Positions 36,787-45,371 of a DNA stretch of 64,000 nucleotides are shown here, in pieces. Where the stretch lies: the NCBI RefSeq assembly GCF_004768545.1, contig NZ_CP038636.1, positions 186,001 to 250,000 of the forward strand, in the 5' to 3' direction. The position numbers and the translations under genes were made by a program. Each line of letters begins with the position of its first letter. Positions within the stretch are counted from its first letter, which is position 1. This DNA comes from Cupriavidus oxalaticus (GTDB lineage Bacteria > Pseudomonadota > Gammaproteobacteria > Burkholderiales > Burkholderiaceae). Below the pieces are notes generated by a model that was not told the origin of the DNA, ran no database searches, and saw only the letters and a list, made by a program, of their open reading frames with translations.

Positions 36787-38401
36787 CTAACGCGCTACAA
36801 CCATTGGGGCACGAACATATGCGTCTTTACCGAGCGTCACAGTGACTGTGCCGGCGGGTGAGTCCGAGGCGACAATCTTGTCCGAGCTTACGACTGAAAG
36901 AACCATGCTATCGCCTGGCTGAAAAGCGTAAAACTTGCTAGGAACGCTGATCTTATAAAGGTATGTTCGACCTGGCACGCGAGGAGATGGGCCCGCGTCA
37001 GATTCAAGGTGACTTGCCTTCTTGTACGCCGCCCAACCGAGGTTTATTTGCTCTCCATTGCGACGCGCGTAAATGTTGGCGATCACATTTGCATCTGAAG
37101 CAGTAAAACTGAGCGGCAAGCTGATCTCAACGGGCCCTGCAAGGGTTGTAGCGCTGGAAAACGTTGTGGCAAGCGTCAACCCAGTGGTGTTTCCGCTCGT
37201 ATCAATCGCATATTGGAGCGTGCCAGCCGATGGAGCGTTCTGCTCAAGACCACTATTGGTAAGGTAGAAAGTCTTCGGCTCACTCGATTTTGGGGGCCAG
37301 GCAGCGAAGCCATCCCAATCTTGACCCTGCAACCCTTTCAATGCCACCTTAGGTGTCTCCGGCACGTTCGGCATGTCGGCAACCCAGCGATCGAACCAAG
37401 CCAAATACACGTTCTTGAGTTCCGGGGACGTCTGTTCAGGGACGCTATGTGGCCAGGGTCCGATCACTGTAGCAACATTTGATCTATCCCCGATTACCGC
37501 ATTGCGGTTGTCATAGTAGGCCATCATAAAGTCTTGCAGTCCCTGTACGAACAGCATCGGGACCTTGATGGAGGCAACATCTACCGCGCGAGCTGCCCAG
37601 TAGTCATCAAAATTCGGGTGCGAGGTAAACGCTGCGGTCATTCGCGCAGAGCAAGTCGGTTCGCCCGCTGCGGAAGAGCAATTAGCGATAACGGGAAGAG
37701 TAGAGCCACCGCGGACGTCCTGGATACCCCCCGGATAAGCCCATTGGTATTGATCGCGAACCCCCATGACAGGAATCGAAGCGGCCAGATGTGGTGGCAT
37801 TTGACCGGCCACAGCCAAAGACATGATGCCTCCATAGCTCGATCCGATCTGTCCCACCTTCCCGGTTGACCAGTTCTGCGCAGCAATCCACTCGATCACG
37901 TCGTACCCATCTCGTGCCTCCTGTGTCGAGAACATATCCACGTCCGCCTTGCTCTCAGGACCGGTCGGGCTGCCCCCGTTAGTTCCTTGGGCGCCACGAG
38001 TGTTGCACCATAGAACTGGCATAACCCTTCCGTGCAAAATCACGGAGATCGTTACCCGCACTCGCGAGCTTGCGTCCGTAGGCGGTGAAGTTGATAAGCA
38101 GGCCCGGAAAGCGGCCTAGCGCCGGCACGCCATTTGCGCCAGGGCGGTACAGGTCGCATGTAAGTTGAAAGCCGTCACGCATGGGCACAAGAATGTCCGG
38201 CTGTGCGATGGACTCGTAGGAGTCCGCCCGCGTGTAGGTTAGAAGCGGTTGGACTCGAACACGTGCTGCTGCGTCCTGCTCTGTCCCGCTCGGTGCGTTG
38301 TCGCCACCTCCGCAAGCCGTTAGCAATGCTGTGGTTGCTATGCAACGCGCGAGTGCGCTGACGTCGAGGGGGAGTCTGTTAACCAACGATTCGTTCCGCA
38401 T
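36787..38401 (-). pseudogene. CocE/NonD-type (X-Pro dipeptidase S15) lipoprotein hydrolase, single frameshift
   Basis: Upstream frame: ATG at 38401 after CGGAGA, lipoprotein signal ending TTALLTACGGGD, then QPDILVPMRDGFQLTCDLYR and FARKGYASSMV. The downstream frame takes over near 38005-38020 with LWCNTRGAQGTNGG. The nucleophile Ser is in GKVGQIGSSYGGIMSLA, the late His in IGPWPHSVPEQTSPE, and the C-terminal beta-jellyroll runs to the stop at 36787. A one-base indel separates the parts. Everything else looks conserved, so it is either a recent mutation or a sequencing error. Function: esterase or peptidase at the cell surface. Confidence 0.85.
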
Positions 38402-38501
38402 TGTTGTCTCCGTTTGAAGGTAAATGCTCTCCATGAGAGGCCAGAATGCCCGGGGTCTCAATCAACCTTGGCTGCGGACTGGACGACGATCTTTCCTTGC
38501 T

Positions 38502-38858
38502 TCACAGGATCCCTGGATAATCCGGGGTAAGGCGCACACGGGTTTCATGCGCCGTCGTCTCGACTGGCACGCCAATCAATGTGGTTGTCATCCGGTGATT
38601 GCAGGTGAAAACGGCGCGGTTCCCAGTGATCCTGCAAATGGGAACACAAGCCGCTGCGCGGGTGGTCACGCGCAGCAGTTGCAGAAACTTCTCAGTGACC
38701 TCAGTCGATCCGCACGCCGACTCGGTGACGACCTTTCTCGATCTGGCGAAATCCTGCCGGATGATGCGCGCGAACACGCGCTTGTGTGTGGCCGCGGCGA
38801 TCGGCTTCATCTTCCCGGCTTCGATGTGCAGCACAGCTAAGCCTTTTGCGAACTTCAA
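38502..38858 (-). CDS. Hypothetical protein, 118 aa
   Basis: ATG near 38858. The frame has the GC-rich third-position pattern of real genes in this window and a plausible composition (KGLAVLHIEAGKMKPIAAAT, FARIIRQDFARSRKVV, TLIGVPVETTAHETRVRL). No signal peptide, membrane helix or recognised family. It lies between the S15-type gene and the DUF202 pair, all on the minus strand. It may be a truncated enzyme. Confidence 0.35.
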   Translation of the reverse strand: MKFAKGLAVLHIEAGKMKPIAAATHKRVFARIIRQDFARSRKVVTESACGSTEVTEKFLQLLRVTTRAAACVPICRITGNRAVFTCNHRMTTTLIGVPVETTAHETRVRLTPDYPGIL

Positions 38859-38929
38859 GCGATTGCCACAGTGAAAGCGGGCGATGCACTATCCCGCCTA
38901 AAGCGTCCCCGGAATTACGTGAGATTCAA

Positions 38930-39238
38930 CTATCGGCTTTCGATGGTGATGACGGCTGCGAAGCAAGCAAGCAAGACAGTGCTGATGACGGTGAGCATGA
39001 CCGCGGCATGCGGTGAACGTGGGACCGCCACACGCATGAGCGAGCGATCGCGATACCAGCTCACCGCATACATAAACAATGCACCCATAACCACCAGCGC
39101 AGACACACACCGTAGTGCCACTGATTGGGCTTGCACCGCAGAACGTACGAGCAGGGCGCCATTTAGCAACATGGAAAGCGCTGTACGCCTCCATGCCAGT
39201 CCTGTGCGCTCCGGTTGAACTCCAGGATCGCCGTTCAC
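38930..39238 (-). CDS. DUF202 membrane protein (YidG-like)
   Basis: 102 residues, three predicted helices. The DUF202 signature is at the N-terminus: DPGVQPERTGLAWRRTALSM. Followed by LVVMGALFMYAVSWY and a C-terminal helix VMLTVISTVLLACFAAV. GTG start at 39238 overlaps the stop of the upstream YidH-like gene (GTGA), so the two are translationally coupled. Inner-membrane protein of unknown function; related vacuolar proteins in yeast act in polyphosphate transport. Confidence 0.88.
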   Translation of the reverse strand: MNGDPGVQPERTGLAWRRTALSMLLNGALLVRSAVQAQSVALRCVSALVVMGALFMYAVSWYRDRSLMRVAVPRSPHAAVMLTVISTVLLACFAAVITIESR

Positions 39239-39594
39239 TGTAGCTTCGCCAGCAGTCCGACGGTGAGCAAAATCGCGACGCAGCTAATCGCTACGCTAAG
39301 CAGAGGAATGCCTACAGAAGAAGGAAGCGGACTGCGATGACGCATCGCAATTTCGTTCCCCTGCCAGCGGAAGTATGCAAATCCTCCCATTCCAGCCGCC
39401 AACAACGACAGCGCGATCGCGACTACTCCTAAGACGGGTTTCGGCTCCATGTGAGCGGAGAACTGGTCGAGTACAATGCCCCCGGCCAAGACAGCGAGGG
39501 CGGTGCGAACCCAAGCGAGAAACGTGCGTTCGTTTGCAAGGGTAAATCGATAGTCCGGTTCTGCGCCACTCCTTTGCCACTGTGGTCTATTCAT
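39235..39594 (-). CDS. DUF202 membrane protein (YidH-like)
   Basis: 119 residues, three helices. Signature DYRFTLANERTFLAWVRTAL, then LAVLAGGIVLDQFS, LGVVAIALSLLAAGMGGFAY and a final helix VGIPLLSVAISCVAILLTVG. First gene of the yidH-yidG pair, a common order in proteobacteria. The IS5-family element starts 45 bases upstream of its start codon and may have separated it from its promoter or supplied a new one. Confidence 0.9.
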   Translation of the reverse strand: MNRPQWQRSGAEPDYRFTLANERTFLAWVRTALAVLAGGIVLDQFSAHMEPKPVLGVVAIALSLLAAGMGGFAYFRWQGNEIAMRHRSPLPSSVGIPLLSVAISCVAILLTVGLLAKLQ

Positions 39595-39639
39595 ACTATT
39601 CGGCTTTCCTCAGACATCTCGCTGGTTCCTGGCACCTAA

Positions 39640-40834
39640 GGCTATGCTGAACAAGCCGCGTGAATTGGTGCGTTCAGACTGATAAGAACGTGTGCGGGCG
39701 AAAAACTCGGCTCTGATGACGAGAATTTTCCTACCGCATCCCCAAATGGGGCGTGTTGGCGGAGCACTTGCCCCACATTCGCCCTTTACGGACGGACTGC
39801 TCCCATCAAATGCCCTCGGCTGAGGTACAGATTGGCCAGCGCCAGGGCCGTGAAGGCCCGGCCCGCATTCTTCTTCAAGCCACGGTAGCGTACTTTGGTG
39901 AAGCCCCACAGGCGTTTGACTACGGCGAAGACATGCTCGACCCGAGCACGGATCTTCGATTTGTTGCGGTTCTTCCCACGTTGCACTTCGTCAATCTGCC
40001 CGTTCTTGCGGGTACGCTGATTGGTGAAGTCCTTGGCGCGGGGCGCCTTGGACGCGATCAGCGCCTGCTGACTGGCGTAGGCGCTATCGCCATAGACTCG
40101 CTGCTCCTGCCCATGTAATAGCCGGGGCAGCGCATGTTTGTCGTGGACATTAGCCGGCGTCACGACTGCCGAATGGGCCAACCCACTCTGGCTGTCCACG
40201 CCGATGTGCAGCTTCATTCCAAAAAACCACTGCTGTCCTTTCCGGGTCTGATGCATCTCGGGGTCGCGTGCCTTCTCCTTGTTCTTCGTCGAGCTGGGTG
40301 CGCCGATGATCGTGGCATCCACAATGGTGCCGGTCTTCAGCTTCACGCCACTTGCCTGCAGGACTCGGCCAACCTCAGCAAACAGCCTCTCGGCAAGCTG
40401 GTGCTTCTCCAGCAGGCGGCGAAACTTCAGCAGCGTGGTGGCATCCGGCACCGGTTCACGACCCAAGTCAATCCCGACGAAGCGGCGCAGGCTGGCGCTG
40501 TCATATAGCGCCTCCTCGCAGGCCAGATCCGCCAAGTTGAACCAGTGCTGCAAAAAGTGGATGCGCAGCATCCGTTCCAGGCCAATAGGCGGCCGGCCGT
40601 TGCCCGCCTTCGGATAGTACGGCTCGATCACGGCGCACAATGCTGCCCACGGCACGATCGTCTCCATCGTCGCCAGAAAGGCCTCGCGTCGCGTTGGCTT
40701 GCGGTATTGCTCGAATCCTGCCCCTTGATCTGCACCCGCCGCCAACGTCATCTGCTTCATGTTCATCTCTTCGCGCTCGTGATTCTTCAGATAACGCTTA
40801 CTCTCACGAACTGGAGGACTTAATCAGCATTGCC
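39640..40834 (-). mobile_element. Complete IS5-family insertion sequence, 1,195 bp, TSD CTAA
   Basis: Ends are inverted repeats: GGCTATGCTGAACAAGCC from 39640 inward, and GGCAATGCTGATTAAGTC read from 40834 on the minus strand. Both sides carry the 4-bp target duplication CTAA (39636-39639 and 40835-40838), matching the YTAR target of IS5. It holds a single transposase gene. Intact ends, duplication and gene make this the most recently inserted element in the window. Confidence 0.93.
39786..40766 (-). CDS. IS5-family transposase
   Basis: 326 residues. N-terminal DUF772 region: PYYPKAGNGRPPIGLERMLR and LQHWFNLADLACEEALYDS. DDE residues: first Asp in TGTIVDATIIGAPSSTKNK, second in VYGDSAYASQQAL, and Glu in the RARVEHVFAVVKRLWGF block, where the Y-(2)-R-(3)-E-(6)-K motif is recognisable. 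Full length with no frameshift, so likely active. It fills most of the element at 39640-40834. Confidence 0.96.
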   Translation of the reverse strand: MNMKQMTLAAGADQGAGFEQYRKPTRREAFLATMETIVPWAALCAVIEPYYPKAGNGRPPIGLERMLRIHFLQHWFNLADLACEEALYDSASLRRFVGIDLGREPVPDATTLLKFRRLLEKHQLAERLFAEVGRVLQASGVKLKTGTIVDATIIGAPSSTKNKEKARDPEMHQTRKGQQWFFGMKLHIGVDSQSGLAHSAVVTPANVHDKHALPRLLHGQEQRVYGDSAYASQQALIASKAPRAKDFTNQRTRKNGQIDEVQRGKNRNKSKIRARVEHVFAVVKRLWGFTKVRYRGLKKNAGRAFTALALANLYLSRGHLMGAVRP

Positions 40835-42076
40835 CTAAATCACATTTTTCATCTTCAATTCTGCAATTTTGTCGGGCGTCAAGCCTACCTGTTGAGTGAG
40901 GATTTCATCATTGTGCTCGCCTTGACCCGGGCCGCTTCGCCAGACACATCCGGGCGTAGCTGAGAAGCGCGGCACTACATTTTGCATATGAATACTTCCA
41001 AAATCCGAGTCTTCGACAGACACGATGGCTTCCCTAGCCTTGAAATGCACGTCGTTAAAGACATCTTCTATGGAATTCACTCGACTAAAGCTCACGTCAT
41101 GCTCCGTTAGGATGGAAGAAATCTCTACTTCAGTTCGCTCAATAAACCATTGGCGAACGATCGTTTCAATTTCTCCGCGATTCTCCAAACGCGCTACGTT
41201 CGTATTGAACCGTGGGTCTACAAGGAGGTCTTGTCGATTCAGCGCCTTTGCAAACCTGGCAAACACCGGTGGCGCGCTGACTGCGAGCGCAATCCACTTT
41301 CCATCCCGCGTGGAATACACATCGCTCGGCGATGAGTAGGCATTGAGGTTGCCGGTACGTTCGCGGACGACACCGAGTTGGTCGTACTCAACTGCCAGAA
41401 AATCCAGTGCTCGAAACATTGCTTCTGTTGCCGATAGATCGATTTCCTGGCCCGGTCGCCCAGGTGCTGCATTTCGGTGTACTAGAGCAGCCGAGACCGA
41501 AAGCGCTCCAAACACACCAGCTAGCGCATCTGAAACGGGATATCCGGAGAACATAGGCGGTCCATCCGGCCGCCCACAGAGATAGGCGAAACCAGACATC
41601 GACTCAAAGATTCGCGCGAAACCCGGTCGGCCGCGATATGGGCCCGTCTGGCCGAATCCAGTGATGCGGAGAATTATCAGATGTGGATTGATTTCGAAAA
41701 GGCGGTCTTTGCCAAAACCCCAGCGCTCGAGCGTGTCAGGTCGAAAGTTCTCCACCAGGACATCCTGACTTGCCAGCAAGTGTTCGAAAATTTCCTTGCC
41801 TTCTTCAGTGCGAAGGTCAAGTGTGATTCCCTTTTTATTCCGGTTAGTGACCTTCGACCACAACGAGATGCCTTCCTTGTGAGGTGGCATGTGGCGGATA
41901 TGGTCTCCTGCGCCGGGCACTTCAACCTTGATGACGTCGGCCCCATAGTCGGCCAGTAGTCCGGCAGCAAATGGCGCTGCCACGACTGTCGATATATCGA
42001 GGACTTTCACCCCTAACAAGGGGCCGCAGGGCGCGCGCTTTGCCGTCGGTTTGGATTTGCTCGTCGCATTTTTCAT
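40835..42076 (-). CDS. CaiB/BaiF-family CoA-transferase (type III)
   Basis: 413 residues. Type III signatures: GPLLGVKVLDISTVVAAPFA, LLADYGADVIKVEVPGAGD, RNKKGITLDLRTEEGKE, QDVLVENFRPDTLERWG and LRITGFGQTGPYRGRPGF. The FSGYPVSDALAGVFGAL segment carries the probable catalytic Asp. Transfers CoA between carboxylic acids. The ATG at 42076 has GAGAGG upstream. Its TAG stop lies inside the CTAA target duplication of the IS5 element. It forms a two-gene unit with the Bug protein upstream; the divergent LysR gene at 43308 probably regulates both. Confidence 0.92.
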   Translation of the reverse strand: MKNATSKSKPTAKRAPCGPLLGVKVLDISTVVAAPFAAGLLADYGADVIKVEVPGAGDHIRHMPPHKEGISLWSKVTNRNKKGITLDLRTEEGKEIFEHLLASQDVLVENFRPDTLERWGFGKDRLFEINPHLIILRITGFGQTGPYRGRPGFARIFESMSGFAYLCGRPDGPPMFSGYPVSDALAGVFGALSVSAALVHRNAAPGRPGQEIDLSATEAMFRALDFLAVEYDQLGVVRERTGNLNAYSSPSDVYSTRDGKWIALAVSAPPVFARFAKALNRQDLLVDPRFNTNVARLENRGEIETIVRQWFIERTEVEISSILTEHDVSFSRVNSIEDVFNDVHFKAREAIVSVEDSDFGSIHMQNVVPRFSATPGCVWRSGPGQGEHNDEILTQQVGLTPDKIAELKMKNVI

Positions 42077-42189
42077 CTCTGTTGCCTCTCGATATTGGCC
42101 TTTGCTGGCACGCAAAGTACACCTTTGAACAGTATTGCTGCCATTAGTGGCGGGGGGGCCTTTACCGTAGTGCGCCCTTCCGACCCCTG

Positions 42190-43158
42190 TCATTCAACGC
42201 GCGCTCCCGAGTCGCGCACAACCTTGCCCCACAATGCGAATTCACGTTTCAGAATGGCGCTCAAGGCGTCCGAGTTCCCGGCCCGGGGCACTGCGCCAAG
42301 TGTCCGCAGCCGCTCGCCGAATGCGGGATCTTTAACAGTGTTGACCACTTGTTTGCTGAGTCGAAGGACTATGTCTTGATGAGTTCCCTTTGGCGCCACC
42401 AGTCCGAGCCAGGGAGTAAACGCTGCACCCGCCATGCCGGCCTCGGCAAGGGTTGGAACTTGCGGCAAAAATGCTAGTCGAGAGTCGCTTGATACGGCGA
42501 GGGGTTTCAGGCGCTTGCTTTGGATGTGGGGCAAGGTAACCGCCACGGTGTCAAGACCCAGATCGATGTTGCCGGCTAGAAGATCCGTCATTGCACGAGT
42601 ACTTCCCTGGTACGGCACGTGTAGCATGTCAATTCCTGCCTGACGTTTGAGCACTTCCATACCAAGGTGGGACAGCGTGCCATTACCGGACGAGGAGTAC
42701 TTCAGCCGCCCCGGGTTCGCCTTTGCGTACGTCGTCATGTCGGACACGGTGTTGAACGGCTCGGATGGATGGGCTACAAGAAGCATCGGCATGTCAGCCA
42801 CGGTTGCAACCGGTTCAAAATCCCGGAGAGTGTCATAGCCCACTGTCTTGTACAGATGCGGGTTGACGACAAGCGAGGCCGTCGCGGAAAGCATCAGGGT
42901 GTACCCGTCTGCCGGGGATTTTGCGAGCGCCGCAAGTGCGATGCTTCCGCCTTGTCCCGCCTTGTTCTCTACGACCACCGGCTGACCAAGCGTCCTTAGC
43001 CGCTCGGCCAGCAGGCGAGCCACGATGTCAGTTGCTTGACCCGCAGGGAATCCAACCAGTAATTTGATGGGCTTGTCCGGGTACCGACTCGGTTGCCCAA
43101 ACACGTGGCCTGTGAGCATCGTGGCCGCGATGGCCGTGATGAAATCGCGTCTTTGCAT
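42190..43158 (-). CDS. Bug/TctC-family periplasmic substrate-binding protein
   Basis: 322 residues. The N-terminus MQRRDFITAIAATMLTGHVF has a twin-arginine pair before a hydrophobic stretch, so Tat export is possible. Mature-region motifs: YPDKPIKLLVGFPAGQATDI, VVENKAGQGGSIALAALAKS, ADGYTLMLSATASL and VPYQGSTRAMTDLLAGNIDL. Captures an organic acid that the neighbouring CoA-transferase may activate. About 114 bases upstream of the CoA-transferase start, same strand. Confidence 0.93.
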   Translation of the reverse strand: MQRRDFITAIAATMLTGHVFGQPSRYPDKPIKLLVGFPAGQATDIVARLLAERLRTLGQPVVVENKAGQGGSIALAALAKSPADGYTLMLSATASLVVNPHLYKTVGYDTLRDFEPVATVADMPMLLVAHPSEPFNTVSDMTTYAKANPGRLKYSSSGNGTLSHLGMEVLKRQAGIDMLHVPYQGSTRAMTDLLAGNIDLGLDTVAVTLPHIQSKRLKPLAVSSDSRLAFLPQVPTLAEAGMAGAAFTPWLGLVAPKGTHQDIVLRLSKQVVNTVKDPAFGERLRTLGAVPRAGNSDALSAILKREFALWGKVVRDSGARVE

Positions 43159-43307
43159 GGCTTGTCTCCCCCTGCTTTTGGACTGTCAGATGATCCCTGT
43201 TTCCTTCTTCGATGGCTCATTATGTGCAAGGCGGTAGCATTGCAGAATCCTCAACTCTCGCAAACCAGCTATACTGAATTGGCAAGACGTGACTGGGAGA
43301 CTAACGC

Positions 43308-44201
43308 GTGGATTTTGATGTTTTGCGAGGCTTTGTCACCATTGCCGAGCTGGGCAGCTTATCCAAGGCCTCTGCGGCGCTTGGGGTTGCACAGTCGGCG
43401 CTCAGCCGGCAGCTTTCGGCCCTTGAATCTGAAATCGGCGGACGCCTATTTCATCGCACCGGCCGCGGGGTGACGCTAACGGAGACTGGAGCTTCGATGT
43501 TGCCTCGTGCGCGTGGGCTACTCTCGGACGCCCAAGCTATGGTTGATGAGGCGGCTAATGTGATGCACTCGCCTAGCGGGCTGGTTTCAATTGGATTGGT
43601 TCCTGCATGGTCGAGCCCCCTTAGCGGACAGCTAGTCTCCTGGCAGCGAAACAACCACCCAGGAATCCGCCTACGCATTTATGAGGGTTATAGCGGAGAG
43701 ATTGAGGAGTGGCTCACGAATGGTCGAATAGATGTTGGCATATTCAACCGATACCGCCCGGCCGGGCAGGAAGAAGCCATACTGACCAGCTCGATGTATC
43801 TGATAGCCCGTTCCGACGATTTGAGCATCGGTGACGAGTGCAAGCTTAAGGCCTTGGCAGGGCTACCGCTTGCGTTGATGACGCGACCCAACGCTTTCCG
43901 TATGTTGCTAGAAGAGAACTGCAACCGAGATGGTGTCTTGTTAAATTTGCAGCTTGAAGCCGATTCCGCCACTGCCATCAAAGGAGCGGTTCTAACCGGA
44001 GGGCTCTACAGCGTTCTGCCGTTGCACAGTATCACCGTTGAGCGGCAGATGGGCATTTTGCGTGGCATTCCAATTGTGGATCCGTCCATCAAGCAGAGCA
44101 CGCTGCTTAAGACGACTACACATCATCCTTTGACCGCAGCAACTCGCGAAGTATGGAGGGCGCTGCCAGGCCTGCTGAAGTCGATTGTAGATGCGCTTTA
44201 A
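43308..44201 (+). CDS. LysR-family regulator of the Bug/CaiB unit
   Basis: 297 residues, GTG start with GGGAGA upstream. Helix-turn-helix: LRGFVTIAELGSLSKASAAL and GVAQSALSRQLSALESEIGG. The effector domain resembles NAC/CbL-type regulators (LVSIGLVPAWSSPLSGQLVS, RIDVGIFNRYRP). Divergent from the Bug gene with a 149-base spacer that contains TTGC-N16-GCAA near 43240, a possible binding site. Confidence 0.9.
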   Translation: MDFDVLRGFVTIAELGSLSKASAALGVAQSALSRQLSALESEIGGRLFHRTGRGVTLTETGASMLPRARGLLSDAQAMVDEAANVMHSPSGLVSIGLVPAWSSPLSGQLVSWQRNNHPGIRLRIYEGYSGEIEEWLTNGRIDVGIFNRYRPAGQEEAILTSSMYLIARSDDLSIGDECKLKALAGLPLALMTRPNAFRMLLEENCNRDGVLLNLQLEADSATAIKGAVLTGGLYSVLPLHSITVERQMGILRGIPIVDPSIKQSTLLKTTTHHPLTAATREVWRALPGLLKSIVDAL

Positions 44202-44229
44202 CTAGCGTCTGCTTTTACGCACGGCGCCC

Positions 44230-45186
44230 TCACATCGCCGCAACAAAGCGGATTTCCCCTTCCTCCCCGGCCAGGAGGGCACGGTTCGCCTCTGCGGCCG
44301 CACGGAGGTAGTCCCACAAGACCGTAATACGGCGCAACTTGCGCAGATCCTCCCGGCAATACAACCAGAAGCAGCGGGTCAGTACCACCTCATCGGGCAG
44401 CACCGGCACCAGCGCCGGCTGCTGCGCGGCAATGAAACATGGCAGGATCGCAAGCCCACCGCCCTGCATCGCGGCGAAATATTGCGCAATTACGCTGGTG
44501 GTACGTAACCCGGCCGTGGCGCCTGGCACGGTCCGCTCCAGGTATAGCAATTCGCTGCTGAACGCGAGGTCATCCACGTAGCTGACAAAGGCGTGCTCGG
44601 GGAGGTCTGCCTTGCTCTTGATGGCGGGGTGGCTCGCAAGGTACTCACGCGAGGCATAAAGTCGTAACTGGTAGTCGCAAAGCTTCGTGCAGACATATGG
44701 CCCTCGGTCGGGGCGCTCGATGGTGATTGCCAGATCGGCCTCCCGCTTAGTCAGGCTGACGAAATGCGGGACTGGCAGCAGATCTACCGTGACATAGGGA
44801 TGGGCGGCGCGGAAGCGAGTCAACTGCGGCGCCAGGAAAAAACAGCCAAAGCCTTCCGTCGAGCCGATCCGCACATGACCGGAAAGGGCATGCCCGGTGT
44901 TGGCCACCTGATCGCAGGCAGACTGTACGGTGGTCTCCATAGCGTCTGCGTAGGCGACAAGTTGCTGCCCTTCGGCAGTGAGCGTAAAGCCGCCGGACCG
45001 TGACTTATCGAACAGGAGCGTACCCATAGCCTCCTCCAGTATGCGGATGCGGCGGGCTACGGTCGTGTAGTCGACACCCAGGCGCTTGGCTGCACCGCTG
45101 GCGCGCTGGGTACGGGCCACTTCAAGGAAGAAGCGCAGGTCGTCCCAATTGAGCTTGCCCGGGACCAGGTCGGTTTGTTTTTGCAT
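44230..45186 (-). CDS. LysR-family regulator, divergent from mmsA
   Basis: 318 residues. LNWDDLRFFLEVARTQRASG and AAKRLGVDYTTVARRIRILE form the DNA-binding domain of the subgroup with a conserved Asp-Tyr-Thr-Thr-Val-Ala-Arg-Arg helix. Effector domain: GHVRIGSTEGFGCFFLAPQL and DLAITIERPDRGPYV. The ATG at 45186 is preferred; a longer frame to 45339 would overlap the promoter region. Divergent orientation suggests control of the valine-catabolism operon, in the place often occupied by MmsR. Confidence 0.88.
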   Translation of the reverse strand: MQKQTDLVPGKLNWDDLRFFLEVARTQRASGAAKRLGVDYTTVARRIRILEEAMGTLLFDKSRSGGFTLTAEGQQLVAYADAMETTVQSACDQVANTGHALSGHVRIGSTEGFGCFFLAPQLTRFRAAHPYVTVDLLPVPHFVSLTKREADLAITIERPDRGPYVCTKLCDYQLRLYASREYLASHPAIKSKADLPEHAFVSYVDDLAFSSELLYLERTVPGATAGLRTTSVIAQYFAAMQGGGLAILPCFIAAQQPALVPVLPDEVVLTRCFWLYCREDLRKLRRITVLWDYLRAAAEANRALLAGEEGEIRFVAAM

Positions 45187-45371
45187 GGGAAGGATCTTGA
45201 TCTCGCAGTGGCGGCTGCGATGGCTCGCACCGACATGCATTTTTACACAACCGTCCAGCCAATTTATCGCTACATCATGGTTGTTTGCATAACTATACTC
45301 GGCCGAAACCTTGCACGCCTGCAGGCTGCTAGGGAACAACGGAGTTCAACTACCATATCCGGAGATTTTTC

